64,000 nt of DNA from Oceanospirillum sediminis (GCF_014164585.1 NZ_JACJFM010000004.1:109522-173521), one strand, 5' to 3'. Counted from the stretch's first letter, positions 1 to 8,597 are shown. Made by a program: numbers and translations. Notes: generated from the letters alone by a model not told the origin.

Positions 1-62
1 TTCATCAACATCCGATTGCTGACTGCCGCTACGTAGCCCCGCCCAGTATTCTCCGCAGTCGA

Positions 63-425
63 TTAGTTTTTTCTGCGGATCGCCTCCAGCGCTTCTTTGC
101 CGTACAGCAGGGCCATCATTTCATCCACCAGTGCTTTACGGATGTAATCTTCCTCCAGCAGCTGAATCAGCAGATTGCTGGTGTATGCGATTTTCTCGCC
201 TTCTGGTGTCTGACAGCCGTTGATGTTCAGAATCAGACGATCCAGTGCATCTTCGTCATTCAAGGTGCCAGCCTGAAACTCTTCGGTGATCGCTTTTTTG
301 TCAGACACAGGCAGTCGGGTCCAGGTGACCTCGATATGCGCTTTTTCTGTTTTGCCGAAGTCACCCGGAATGTTCAGTGCAACACGGGTTTTAATTTCGT
401 TACGAGGTGCCAGTACAAAAGACAT
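63..425 (-). CDS. Siphophage tail assembly chaperone-like protein
   Basis: This is a 120-residue protein of mixed beta then alpha character with no signal peptide or membrane span. It is acidic in the middle (an EEFQAGTLNDEDALDRL stretch). It lies immediately downstream of the tail tube gene, which is where siphophages encode the small chaperone that coats the tape measure during tail assembly. The start follows a GGAG ribosome site 8-9 bases upstream. I saw no slippery sequence, and the downstream region is cut off by the window edge, so a frameshifted second product cannot be judged. Function rests mainly on position and size. Confidence 0.55.
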   Translation of the reverse strand: MSFVLAPRNEIKTRVALNIPGDFGKTEKAHIEVTWTRLPVSDKKAITEEFQAGTLNDEDALDRLILNINGCQTPEGEKIAYTSNLLIQLLEEDYIRKALVDEMMALLYGKEALEAIRRKN

Positions 426-533
426 AAATATTTCTCCAGATTTTAATAACAGGAAAAGCGTTAAGTGCTTGTGATAAAAGGAAGTAAGGTAAAACGATCC
501 GTGGCTTTATCTATCCAGAAGCCGGATCAGAAA

Positions 534-562
534 GGCTTAACCCGCGTAAGGCAGGTTAAGCC
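534..562 (-). terminator. Hairpin after the tail tube gene
   Basis: The arms GGCTTAACC and GGTTAAGCC pair perfectly over 9 bp around an 11-base loop. On the minus strand the stem is followed by TTTCT. It sits between the tail tube and chaperone genes, so it probably attenuates rather than fully ends late transcription. Confidence 0.5.
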
Positions 563-645
563 GATGTTTCGCAGCGCAATGAGATTGCACTATTCACGAA
601 ACCAGGTGGCCGGAGTTACGGCCGTGCGATTGAGCAGAGTGGGCA

Positions 646-1605
646 TCAGCGAACAATTAGTTGCAGTTCGTCATCACCGGCATTGGTCGGGATCAGGCGA
701 GCATCCATCTGATAAGTCAGAATGCCGTCTGAGTCATTTGCACTGATAGAGGACAGCTGTACATTCGGGGCTTTCAGTTCAACGATGCTGCCATCCACAG
801 TACCGTGTACCAGCTCTACCGGACCGGTAGTAACGCCATCGTGACTGGCAACTGCGTCGAAGAAGTCTTTTGTCGCCAGATCAGGCGCTTCTACCGTAAC
901 CTGACCTGTTGGAGTACGGTCAGTAATTTCTACTGATTCACCACCAATCACGTTGCGATATACCACGTTGTTAGCCAGATCTATATCCAGGCCTTCAGCA
1001 CGACAACTATAGCCGTGAACGTTATAAGTCGTAGTATTAGCAGCGTTAACCGGCAGTGGTGTTTTAAAGGCTGATGTATCCACTGATGGTGCACTGGCCA
1101 GCGTTTCAGGAGCATGCCAGATACCGGTAAAGGTAAAGTTCATGCTCGGCATTGCGCCTTTCTGCAGTGAGAATTTCACCGTACCGCGAGCACCGGTAAC
1201 TTTGTGCAGCTGACCGGATTGCTGGAAGTACAGTGTGCAGCTTTCAAACTGACTGGATACAGGCTGATAAACCACTTTAGCCGCCGGATCGGGAGCTGCA
1301 GTAATGGTCTCTTCCAGACCAGAGGCACGCAGCAGTACACCATAGCCTGGCACTGTGCCTGCAGCGCCAGCGCCCGCCAGTTCAGCGTCAAAGGTGACGG
1401 TAACGTAAGGGCCGGTGTTAAATTCCAGATCATTACCCAGAGTTGCGCGATCGATTTCACGACTGACCCGGTTACCCTCATAAGGGCTGATGCTCAGGTT
1501 TTTGGTCACAATAGCGTTGCTGCCATCCGGGGTCGGGTCTGTGCCGTAAGTGGTTTCAGCTTTTGCCAGAAGAACTTTGTTTTTAAACAGCAGAGGTGTT
1601 GGCAT
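646..1605 (-). CDS. Phage major tail tube protein
   Basis: This 319-residue protein is rich in beta strand, Thr, Val and Gly. It opens with a FKNKVLLAKAETTYGTDPTP segment that I recognise from siphophage tail tube proteins. It also contains the typical motif of starting from pairs of epitopes at SREIDRATLGNDLEFNTGPY around residues 48-67. It would polymerise as hexamer rings around the tape measure. There is no signal or membrane segment. The start is preceded by CGGAG at good spacing. The neighbours (completion protein upstream, chaperone downstream) are as expected for a tail module. It is longer than the minimal tube fold, so an extra surface domain is possible. Confidence 0.75.
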   Translation of the reverse strand: MPTPLLFKNKVLLAKAETTYGTDPTPDGSNAIVTKNLSISPYEGNRVSREIDRATLGNDLEFNTGPYVTVTFDAELAGAGAAGTVPGYGVLLRASGLEETITAAPDPAAKVVYQPVSSQFESCTLYFQQSGQLHKVTGARGTVKFSLQKGAMPSMNFTFTGIWHAPETLASAPSVDTSAFKTPLPVNAANTTTYNVHGYSCRAEGLDIDLANNVVYRNVIGGESVEITDRTPTGQVTVEAPDLATKDFFDAVASHDGVTTGPVELVHGTVDGSIVELKAPNVQLSSISANDSDGILTYQMDARLIPTNAGDDELQLIVR

Positions 1606-1861
1606 AAAAATCTCCGATTTTCGGTTTAATAATGCATCATGCAGACGTCAGCCAACCGTCGGAGCGTATTCGTTCCTGTATTCAATTAAGGCTTGGTCTG
1701 ATATGCAGGGTAAGACCTGAAGGATGGTTCCATTTCAGGTCAGAAAGATTCGATTGGAAGAACAGGGCAGCAGAATGCTTCTGTCATAATCCGTTATTAA
1801 AACGTGGCGGCATCCATTCCGTCGTTTCAGCAGGTCAGATAATCTGTCTCAACTTACAGAC

Positions 1862-2584
1862 TCAGGATCTGAAATAACGACGCCACTGATAAACATCCTG
1901 CCACAGGGTTAAAGGCCCCAGAGTCTGTATATGCTTGCCTTTTTTGTAGTGGTAGCAATCCGCCAGTTCATCCGGCAGTTGCCCCAACAGCAGGTTCGAA
2001 ACCTGCTGACGCAGGCTGTCCACCTGAGCTTCAGGGCTGATCAGAATCAGAGCACAGGACTCGGTCACTGACTGACTCAGACCAGGCGACTGTTCATTGT
2101 CTGTGGCTCTGGCATCCAGCCGATGAAAAGATACTGCAGGCCACTGCACGGCAGCCGGAAGCGACAAGACCTGAATATCCAGGTCAACCCGGTATAAACC
2201 CGATCCGGAATAAAATTCCGACCAGATATTCAGCAGAGCAAATGCAAATAATCCGGCAGGTTTATGATCGGCCACGGCAAATTTAAGTGCCTGACTCAGC
2301 GTTTGTACCCGGGTAAAACTATCCGCAAAAACCGACACCCGATAAGTTTCGGCTTTAATAATCCGGTAACCGTCGGTTTCAATATATTCCTGACCAATCG
2401 GCTGATACAGCAGATATTCCGTACTGCTGATACCACCCGGTAATGCCAGTGGGTAAACGGAGCCTGTCAGAATCGTTCCCAGTAAGGCAAAAACAGCCGG
2501 TTCTGTGTCATCAGCGCCACGGCTGATCTGCCCGGAAGGCATCACGGTGACGCCACCGTTTTCCAGTAAAGTTTGAATATTCAT
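1862..2584 (-). CDS. Tail completion/terminator protein, apparently two-domain
   Basis: This is a 240-residue protein. Residues 40-115 (vYPLALPGG ... YLLYQPIGQEY ... YRVSVFAD ... LSQALKFAVAD) have the pattern of DUF3168-type tail completion proteins, which cap the tail at the head-tail junction. Residues 140-240 read like a second, Gp37-like tail terminator unit (SCALILISPEAQVDSLRQQV ... GPLTLWQDVYQWRRYF). It lies upstream of the tail tube gene, the usual place. The ribosome site is weak. A 256-bp stretch without a gene separates it from the tube gene. The family call is from pattern recognition only. Confidence 0.55.
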   Translation of the reverse strand: MNIQTLLENGGVTVMPSGQISRGADDTEPAVFALLGTILTGSVYPLALPGGISSTEYLLYQPIGQEYIETDGYRIIKAETYRVSVFADSFTRVQTLSQALKFAVADHKPAGLFAFALLNIWSEFYSGSGLYRVDLDIQVLSLPAAVQWPAVSFHRLDARATDNEQSPGLSQSVTESCALILISPEAQVDSLRQQVSNLLLGQLPDELADCYHYKKGKHIQTLGPLTLWQDVYQWRRYFRS

Positions 2585-2641
2585 ATCCGGTGTCCGGTTA
2601 CGCTGCAGTCCGGATCAGAACATGACCCGAACTGCAGGCAT

Positions 2642-2666
2642 AAAAAAACCTGCATCAGCGCAGGTT
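2642..2666 (-). terminator. Rho-independent terminator after fibre gene
   Basis: On the minus strand AACCTGC and GCAGGTT pair around a 6-base loop and are followed by a run of T. It lies 29 bp after the stop of the 2695-4209 gene, separating fibre and tail genes. Confidence 0.75.
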
Positions 2667-2694
2667 ACAGAGGGCAAAAAAGCGAATCAGGCCG

Positions 2695-4209
2695 TCAGAT
2701 TGCATCCTGATAATTCACCTTATAAGTACAGTTAATAGCAGGGGTTGCAGTAAAATGTGAGCCGGTAATTTCCAGTTCAATCTGGCCATGGTCACGCACC
2801 CATTTCTGACCAGAATGTGTCACTGTCAGCTCAACATGATCGATCTCGGCTGTATCGTTAATCGCTTTCGCTTCTACCGCATAAGCCACAGCAATGGCTG
2901 TTGGGTTACCGGTATACAGCTGCTGCAATTCAGTCCAGCTCAGTGCTGCCACCTGTGCTTCTGTCATACCATTAGCCATCAGATAATCAGCACTGTTCTG
3001 ATCAACTGCCAGAGCATTCAGATCCACCCAGCTGCTACCATTCCAGGCTTTCCAGCTGCTGCCATCAACGCTGACAACAAAACGGCTGGCACCGGTCGCC
3101 GCCAGATTCTGCACAATATTAATGCCGTTCAGCTCAGAAACACCGCTTACACTGATGGTATTTTTTGGCAATGCAATCCTGGCTTTTGGAACAGAGGTAA
3201 TACGCAGTTGTTTTACAGAATTACTGTCAGCACCGCTGTCATAGTATTCCAGAGCAAACTGACCAGATGGCTCCCAGGCTGCCAGCTCAGAGATAGAAAT
3301 ATCAGGGATAGAGTTCATACCGTGAGTAATAAAATCTGTTTCAGTTGGTTCTGATGCATTGACCTGAACGAAACTGCCCGCGTCGTATTTAAATGCAGCA
3401 CCGGAGGCATTTCTGAACAAGAAACTCATAACCGGGTTTGAAGCGCCATTACCATCCCAGCTAAAGTCGCCAGAATAAACCCCGACATCTGAATGACCAG
3501 ATGAGAAACCAGACGTTAAGGTATAATCACCATTGATCGAATAGTTTTCATCAAATGTCATTGGGGTAAAGGCTCCCTCCACTGAGTCAGTGAAGAATTG
3601 CCCATTAACCCATGAACGAACCAGGCGAATATCTCCATATCCAGCCAGACCTTGAGTCGCCAGAATTACACTATCGTAAAATGTAGCATGATCCCGTACG
3701 CCATTTTCATATGCATTTTCGCCTTTAGCGCCTAATACTAAGCAATTAAAGAATCGTAAATTATCCAATGCGCCATAAGGATAGCCCCAAGCTGAAATAT
3801 TCAGATCAGTCACACAGGCATAACACTCGATAACAGAGTCCTGGCTACAGCTTCTAAAGCCTTCTTTCCCTTTAAAAGTACACTGATAGAATCGAATCAG
3901 CCCGGCATTCGAGCTTGAGAAAAATGATTCACTATCATTGGCTCCGATAATTGCCTTATTTTCTTCGCCAATAAAAGAGATGTTCTTTTCAAGTTTGAAA
4001 TTAGCAGGATAACGGTAAGTTTCCGGATCAGAAACAGCTTGCAGCTTGATGGCGTCGCCTGCAGATGCCAATTCGTTACAACGTGCCAGAGTTTTAAAAG
4101 GCGCTGAGGCACTACCATCGCCTGTATCAAAATCGTCACCTGTTTCAGCGTTACAGTACCAGATTTTCGGGAATGTCAGTGTTGTACTGTTAATTGTAAT
4201 ATCAGTCAT
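2695..4209 (-). CDS. Phage fibre/adhesin with parallel beta-helix N-terminal half
   Basis: This is a 504-residue protein. Residues 17-45 (WYCNAETGDDFDTGDGSAS then APFKTLARCNELA) match the DUF1565-like entry strand of pectin-lyase-type right-handed beta-helices. The following 150 residues show short irregular repeats rich in Asn, Tyr and Phe. The middle (about 340-400) contains a SWKAWNGSSWVDLNAL segment like phage structural surface domains. The C-terminal 70 residues are a beta-sandwich-like cap. The ribosome site AGGAG lies inside the end of the upstream gene, so the two are translationally linked. It probably decorates the virion and binds or trims surface glycans. No catalytic residues could be assigned. 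Confidence 0.55.
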   Translation of the reverse strand: MTDITINSTTLTFPKIWYCNAETGDDFDTGDGSASAPFKTLARCNELASAGDAIKLQAVSDPETYRYPANFKLEKNISFIGEENKAIIGANDSESFFSSSNAGLIRFYQCTFKGKEGFRSCSQDSVIECYACVTDLNISAWGYPYGALDNLRFFNCLVLGAKGENAYENGVRDHATFYDSVILATQGLAGYGDIRLVRSWVNGQFFTDSVEGAFTPMTFDENYSINGDYTLTSGFSSGHSDVGVYSGDFSWDGNGASNPVMSFLFRNASGAAFKYDAGSFVQVNASEPTETDFITHGMNSIPDISISELAAWEPSGQFALEYYDSGADSNSVKQLRITSVPKARIALPKNTISVSGVSELNGINIVQNLAATGASRFVVSVDGSSWKAWNGSSWVDLNALAVDQNSADYLMANGMTEAQVAALSWTELQQLYTGNPTAIAVAYAVEAKAINDTAEIDHVELTVTHSGQKWVRDHGQIELEITGSHFTATPAINCTYKVNYQDAI

Positions 4210-4211
4210 GA

Positions 4212-4862
4212 TTAAATCTCCTCTACCAGAATATCGTTCAGCTCAGAAAAACTGATCATATGAGAAAATGCGCGACCACTACCTGTGGCCCGAACATTAA
4301 TCATTGAGATAGATTCCTGTTTTTGTTCCGGGTGCATAGTACCGTCAAACACAGTACGAGCAGAGGCGTTAAAGTCATCGGCATCAGCGCTATCAAAGCC
4401 CGCAATAGTTACAATATTACTGTCTGCGGAACCATCACGCAGAATCAGTGCATGCACATCGCGTTTCAGACTGAAGTCCTGAGTATTGAAATTTACCGTG
4501 GTTGGCACACCTGCTGTCTGATTCAGTTCTGTCAGCTGCTGATATGGCATAACACCCAGAGTTACCGGGTCGATCACCACATCACCTGTTTTACCGTTCA
4601 CACTGGTTACAGCCTGTTGGATGGTAAAAGTGGTGCCTGTGTTCATGGTCAGTGTCGACAGACCAGTCGCATCAGTAGTAACGCTATCCAGATAAGTATC
4701 TGTATCACTACCAGTTCCGCCACCAGATTGATCATCGCAAGGATCTTCACAACAACCAAAATTCAGCGTGCTGCCTTCGTGCAGAATCAGATCACCTTTA
4801 ACTTCAATTGAACCCGGCATAGCGTGATCGCATGCGGTATCCTGAGTACAAGTACAACTCAT
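4212..4862 (-). CDS. Cys-rich phage fibre or baseplate-like protein
   Basis: This is a 216-residue protein. The first 45 residues hold eight cysteines in the patterns CTC, CDH and CCEDPC, unusual for a cytoplasmically assembled phage protein. They are followed by a Gly/Ser/Asp linker. Residues 80-130 contain the phrase SVNGKTGDVVIDPVTLG, a motif common at the shaft of phage tail fibres. The C-terminal half is beta-rich. It ends 3 bp before the next fibre gene, implying co-expression. The cysteine cluster could bind metal or tether the fibre. Exact role unknown. Confidence 0.5.
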   Translation of the reverse strand: MSCTCTQDTACDHAMPGSIEVKGDLILHEGSTLNFGCCEDPCDDQSGGGTGSDTDTYLDSVTTDATGLSTLTMNTGTTFTIQQAVTSVNGKTGDVVIDPVTLGVMPYQQLTELNQTAGVPTTVNFNTQDFSLKRDVHALILRDGSADSNIVTIAGFDSADADDFNASARTVFDGTMHPEQKQESISMINVRATGSGRAFSHMISFSELNDILVEEI

Positions 4863-4891
4863 AAGAAAAATCTCCAGAGCATGAGCAAACG

Positions 4892-4909
4892 CGTATCAAG
4901 CCTGATACG
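4892..4909. other. Small inverted repeat before fibre operon
   Basis: CGTATCA and TGATACG form a perfect 7-bp inverted repeat with a 4-base loop, just upstream of the fibre gene start. It could be an operator or a transcript hairpin. There is no T run. Confidence 0.25.
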
Positions 4910-5099
4910 TAAAACTTGCTCATAAATAATGTTGAATAACAACAGAGTCAGAACCAGGTGCAATACCCGGTTGAATGCTGTTGAGTTTGGAAAGTGACCC
5001 GGAGGGATTTCATCAGCGTTTTAGTCAATGGAGACCTGTGAAATTCCGGATCAGAAATAGAAAACAAGAGTGGTGTAAAACCCGAACTCCGAGGTTACA

Positions 5100-5402
5100 T
5101 CAATTTTGTTGTTCCAGTTGATTAATGCGGTTCTGATGCTCATTCAAACGAGCACGAATTGCAGAAAAATCACGCTCAGCATCCCGTTGCGTATACTGGT
5201 TGCCCAGTTGATTTCTCAGCATCTGAACCTCTCGCCCCAGAGCAACAAGGCGTTCCTCTAAACGAGCAATATTGGATGCCGAATCGGTCAGTGTGACCCC
5301 TACCCAGCTCAGCAGAATAGTGATCACCCCTGCCAGAATCGTTTGTGCATGACGTTCCATAGCAGTGCTGCTTCCACGACTTACAGTTCCGGCCTTTGTC
5401 AT
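5100..5402 (-). CDS. Small membrane protein with coiled coil (holin/spanin-like)
   Basis: This is a 100-residue protein with one predicted membrane span at about residues 18-38 (QTILAGVITILLSWVGVTL). A heptad-patterned helix follows at residues 43-98 (IARLEERLVALGREVQML and onward). That architecture is common for phage lysis-associated membrane proteins such as i-spanins and accessory holins. No lysozyme gene is adjacent, so the lysis role is inference. The ribosome site AGGGA precedes the ATG. It stands alone between two terminators and the fibre genes. Confidence 0.45.
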   Translation of the reverse strand: MTKAGTVSRGSSTAMERHAQTILAGVITILLSWVGVTLTDSASNIARLEERLVALGREVQMLRNQLGNQYTQRDAERDFSAIRARLNEHQNRINQLEQQN

Positions 5403-5477
5403 AAGATTCCCTGAGGTCAGTCTGACGTCAGGCCTGTTGGCTTCCTCGGTCAGTGTTCAGTGAAAATCAGGTGGCAT

Positions 5478-5512
5478 AAAAAAGCCCTGACAGCTTATAA
5501 ACAGATCAGGGC
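5478..5512 (-). terminator. Minus-strand terminator
   Basis: GCCCTGA and TCAGGGC pair around a 15-base loop and are followed on the minus strand by TTTTTT. It lies upstream of the 100-residue membrane protein gene. Confidence 0.65.
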
Positions 5513-5750
5513 AAAACGAAACCCGACAGATATTAATCGCTTCAGGAAAGTTAATACTGCTAAGGGCTCCATACGGGGAGTCTGATACCGGCAAGGCTCA
5601 ACAAAGCGTTAATCCGTTGCGTTATCTGGCTCTGCTATGCACAGCCTGACATTTGAAGTATTGCACAGCATTTCAGGCTTACCAGTTAACCTTTTATAAA
5701 CATCAGTATTGCTGCCCGGTTCTGGTTTTGCTCTGAATAGCAGGCAATAA

Positions 5751-5785
5751 AAAGCCCCGATGCTCTTAAGAAGCATCAGGGCTTT
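5751..5785 (-). terminator. Terminator ending the early operon
   Basis: A long stem (AAAGCCC ... GATGCTTC opposite GAGCATC ... GGGGCTTT, with one mismatch) is followed on the minus strand by TTTTATT. It ends the early transcript carrying the two 5.9-7.0 kb genes. Confidence 0.75.
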
Positions 5786-5942
5786 GAATTCATTTATTTT
5801 CAGGATAGCTGTATGTTAGCGCCGAAATCCGAAAAGAGCAAGAAAAAACTGTATATTTTTACAGTATTTTTTAAATTGAATTTCAACCCCTTGTTTTTAA
5901 ATGATTTTTAACGCTATCTTTAGCCAGAAACAGGAAAAATGA

Positions 5943-6509
5943 TTACGCCGCTTCTGCTACCGGCCCCAGCATCACCTGAAGCAACTTGTTTTTACCCAGA
6001 TGACAGTTGTCTCTCATATTTTTAACGGACATCATTTTTAACCGGGCCGGAGTAAAAAAGCGGCTTAACTGAAGTTGAGCGGTTAATATTTCCCAGTGCT
6101 CTGCCTGGCAGGCTTCTTCCTGAGTCAATTCAGTTCTTTCTCTGAGGTCATTGACTAACATGGCTATACACTGTCGGGCAGGAATTGTTTTTATCAGTAC
6201 ATCAAATCCTTCACTGCGCCATTGGGCTTTCATCGCTTCGTTAAGCATACGATCACAACCTGAGCGACGTATATCCTGTGGCATCGCACCCTGATATTCC
6301 ATTGCTCCAGCCATAGGAGAACATGAATACCAGCCAGCTTCGTGATATCCCAGCAGATCATCCACACAGCGTGATACCAGTCGCTCACAATATTCATTAC
6401 GGGCAATACGCCCTGGTGCCCCCTGTAGCAGGCAGGCCTGTCTTAGTGCCGGTGCAGGCAGTTCTTTAATCATTTTCAGAGTCTTGCGTTCCATTGCACT
6501 GATTCTCAT
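5943..6509 (-). CDS. Unrecognised phage early protein
   Basis: This 188-residue, mostly helical basic protein has several Cys (CLLQ, CERLVSRCVDD, CHLGKN) and no membrane segment. Its ATG overlaps the stop of the upstream early gene by 4 bp (ATGA), so the pair is co-translated. It is the second gene of the leftward operon divergent from the repressor, a position typical of replication or antitermination functions. I do not recognise the family. An internal start at residue 6 is possible. Confidence 0.5.
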   Translation of the reverse strand: MRISAMERKTLKMIKELPAPALRQACLLQGAPGRIARNEYCERLVSRCVDDLLGYHEAGWYSCSPMAGAMEYQGAMPQDIRRSGCDRMLNEAMKAQWRSEGFDVLIKTIPARQCIAMLVNDLRERTELTQEEACQAEHWEILTAQLQLSRFFTPARLKMMSVKNMRDNCHLGKNKLLQVMLGPVAEAA

Positions 6510-7009
6510 AGCCAGATGCCATCCATTGCCTGTTTTTTATTCTGATATTGTTTAACTAAACCTACATTTCGTTTAGCGGCCCCTACACTTTGTTTACCAG
6601 TATCGTTAATACGTTTATCTCCACTCGCCCTCTGTTTATCAGGATTCATTCTCTGCCTGCCTGATCCGGACTGATGTTTATCGCCATTCAGCAAACACAG
6701 GGCCAGCGATTCTCCTTCCGGAGTACAACTAAGTGATGTCACCAGCTTGCCTGTCACCGGGCAATAAACATGTCCGGTAATATCCAGTAGTTCATAATCC
6801 AGTAGCTGCCGGATACGGGCACAGACCGATGTCAGGCGAATGCTGGTGCGCTCTGCCAGCATATTGCGTGTCACGGGTTTACCTGAGAAGCCATACACTT
6901 CGATCAATAAACGATCGACCTGAGAGAAATCATATTTCGCTAATTTGTTGCTGATGGTGGACGCAGACAGGCTTCGAACCGCTGCTCTGCTTTTGTTCAG
7001 ATGTTTCAT
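6506..7009 (-). CDS. Phage early protein with winged-helix N-terminus
   Basis: The reading frame is open further upstream to 7072, but that would run into the operator. The ATG at 7009 has a GGAG site 9 bases upstream and is preferred, giving 167 residues. Residues 15-85 look like a winged helix (VDRLLIEVYGFSGKPVTRN, then TSVCARIRQLLDYELLDI). A short CPVTGK segment and a basic Lys/Asn/Gln-rich tail with repeated KQ/KR units follow. As the first gene opposite the repressor it may be a replication initiator-like or Cro/CII-like regulator. Unproven. Confidence 0.5.
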   Translation of the reverse strand: MKHLNKSRAAVRSLSASTISNKLAKYDFSQVDRLLIEVYGFSGKPVTRNMLAERTSIRLTSVCARIRQLLDYELLDITGHVYCPVTGKLVTSLSCTPEGESLALCLLNGDKHQSGSGRQRMNPDKQRASGDKRINDTGKQSVGAAKRNVGLVKQYQNKKQAMDGIWL

Positions 7010-7075
7010 AAACAGTTTCTCCATATCTGTTGTCGGTGAGAGATAAACAAAAAACTTGAAATAACCTCGCACATT

Positions 7076-7092
7076 ATAAACAATATGTTTAT
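7076..7092. promoter_or_regulatory. Operator between repressor and early operon
   Basis: ATAAACA and TGTTTAT form a perfect 17-bp palindrome with a 3-base centre. A second shorter palindrome (ATTCT ... AGAAT) lies at about 7091-7104, and an ATAAACA half site lies near 7043. Together these are probable repressor binding sites controlling divergent promoters. Confidence 0.6.
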
Positions 7093-7122
7093 TCTAAACA
7101 GAATGCAAGAAGGGTAAACTCC

Positions 7123-7836
7123 ATGTTTATGAAAAATTCACATTCTGGCGAAAGGCTTCGCCACTACATATCAGAACATGGGATAAAACCGGCTGAGCTG
7201 GCAGCTCAACTGGACATTGATCCTCAACGCCTGAATAACTGGTTTAACCGGGGTGTGGCGAAAGGATCCTTGTTACCTGTTGCTGCCGCCTTAGGCATAG
7301 AACCAGAGTGGCTGGAGTTTGGTACGGGCACACCGCAGGATCAATCCAGAAATGAAGCTGAACTGGCCGGATATCTTGATCCCTGGGACAGCTCCACACC
7401 ACTTGATGAGGATGAAACAGAGCTACCATTTTTTATGGAAGTTGAATTGTCTGCAGGGAATGGATCAACACAAGTGATTGAAAAAAAAGGAGCAAAGCTC
7501 AGATTCTCCAGGAGTACTCTGAGACGCGTAGGCGTTCAGCCACAAAATGCAGCCTGTGTAACGGTATCTGGTAATTCCATGGAACCCATGTTGTCTGACG
7601 GCGTGGTTGTCGGGGTCAACCTGGCAGAAACCCGGATCAAGGATGGCGCCATTTATGCATTGGATCAAGAAGGTATGCTGAAGGTCAAAATCCTCTACCG
7701 ACTTCCTGAAGGGGGGCTGAGAATCCGCAGTCTGAACAGGGATGATTACCCTGACGAAGATTACAACGTGGACTATTTCAGCCAGAATATACAAATTCTG
7801 GGGAAAATTTTCTGGTACTCCGGTCTTATTTTCTGA
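7123..7836 (+). CDS. CI/LexA-like prophage repressor (S24 peptidase)
   Basis: This is a 237-residue protein. Residues 9-60 are a helix-turn-helix (GIKPAELAAQLDIDPQRLNNW). Residues 105-230 are an S24 self-cleaving domain with cleavage site Ala111-Gly112, nucleophile Ser152 in GNSMEPM, and a general-base Lys at 187 or 189. It keeps the tailed prophage silent, and RecA-stimulated self-cleavage during DNA damage should induce it. The start has AAGGG 8 bases upstream. It is divergent from the early genes across a 113-bp operator region. It closes the prophage on the right. Confidence 0.88.
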   Translation: MFMKNSHSGERLRHYISEHGIKPAELAAQLDIDPQRLNNWFNRGVAKGSLLPVAAALGIEPEWLEFGTGTPQDQSRNEAELAGYLDPWDSSTPLDEDETELPFFMEVELSAGNGSTQVIEKKGAKLRFSRSTLRRVGVQPQNAACVTVSGNSMEPMLSDGVVVGVNLAETRIKDGAIYALDQEGMLKVKILYRLPEGGLRIRSLNRDDYPDEDYNVDYFSQNIQILGKIFWYSGLIF

Positions 7837-7857
7837 GTGATATCACCGATATCAAAC

Positions 7858-7882
7858 AGCCGGATCAGCTGATCCGGCTTTT
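7858..7882 (+). terminator. Terminator after repressor
   Basis: A perfect 22-bp palindrome built on AGCCGGATCAG is followed by TTTT on the plus strand. It probably also insulates the convergent gene at 7926. Confidence 0.75.
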
Positions 7883-7925
7883 CACTATAAACACATTGTG
7901 AATACGTTATCATTCACGACGGTGT

Positions 7926-8474
7926 TTATTTTTTCTCAGGATCAACACGAATCGCTTTCAGCAGGCTTTCACCCGTGCGATTCCACCATGTTTCATTAGA
8001 CGCAGGCAACAGCTCCAGTGCTTTCATCAATACCGGCACGGCTGCTTTAGGATTTTCTAACTGCATCAGACAGTCGCCATACATGGCTACAGCCACAGCA
8101 CTTTTTTCACGATAAGACTGTGCCAGGTCATGTACTGGCATCAGCTCGCCCTTGCGCTTTTGCATAATACTTTTTTGTTCAGATGCACTGGCATTATGAT
8201 ATGGTGTCAGTGTCGTGTCGATCATAGTTGCCAGCCAGTCTGCCTTCACAGCATACTCTTTCAGTACCGGCATAGCCTGCTGACAATCACCACCATTAAA
8301 CAGTTGCTTTCCTTTACGTGCCAGAGCATCTACTGCAGTACGTGTCACCAGACCCAGAGCCTGATTTTTTTTCTCTGCTGCAGCCATATCCAGAATATCG
8401 TGGCTGACACCATGACCTGCAGCGATTGCCGATGAACTGGCCATAATCACTGCTGCCGCAATCAGTTTCTTCAT
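7926..8474 (-). CDS. Secreted helical-repeat (TPR-like) protein
   Basis: This 182-residue protein has an N-terminal signal peptide (KKLIAAAVIMASSSAIA, cut after AAA or IAA). The C-terminal 80 residues form a TPR-like repeat (SAVAVAMYGDCLMQL, then KAAVPVLMKALELLP). It has a clear AGGAG ribosome site. It is probably periplasmic and involved in protein-protein contact. It lies between the two proviruses and downstream of where the intact arsR gene once ended, so I read it as a host gene. No specific function is recognised. Confidence 0.65.
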   Translation of the reverse strand: MKKLIAAAVIMASSSAIAAGHGVSHDILDMAAAEKKNQALGLVTRTAVDALARKGKQLFNGGDCQQAMPVLKEYAVKADWLATMIDTTLTPYHNASASEQKSIMQKRKGELMPVHDLAQSYREKSAVAVAMYGDCLMQLENPKAAVPVLMKALELLPASNETWWNRTGESLLKAIRVDPEKK

Positions 8475-8597
8475 TATTGTCTCCTGTTTTCCCTTCAGGG
8501 AAGCATGATTCGTTTTCGCAGAAAATACTGCACTCTCTGAATAATCAGTTTAATCAGAACGCCCTGATAATACTGTGATTTATTTTAAGTTTTATCG

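Larger units (their letters stand above)
5403..5942 (-). other. 540-bp gene-free interval with two terminators
   Basis: No convincing coding sequence on either strand. Two minus-strand terminators bracket about 240 bp (5513-5751) with no recognised feature. That inner stretch contains short repeats such as TTCAGG and GTTAAT and may hold the late promoter or a small RNA. Confidence 0.4.
1..7882. mobile_element. Right end of a tailed prophage (partial)
   Basis: Structural genes run leftwards from 4.9 kb: fibre-like proteins, tail completion, tail tube and tail assembly chaperone. Two early genes and a divergent LexA-like repressor form the right end. The order completion-tube-chaperone is the usual siphophage order, so a tape-measure gene is expected just off the left edge. 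No integrase, terminase or capsid gene lies inside the window. The right boundary is inferred as just after the repressor's terminator and no attachment repeat was identified. Confidence 0.75.

Noticed and set aside
520..5057. Repeated CCGGATCAGAA motif upstream of several prophage genes
   Set aside because: The same word is common inside genes throughout the window, and distances to starts vary (30-185 bp), so it is not a convincing promoter element.
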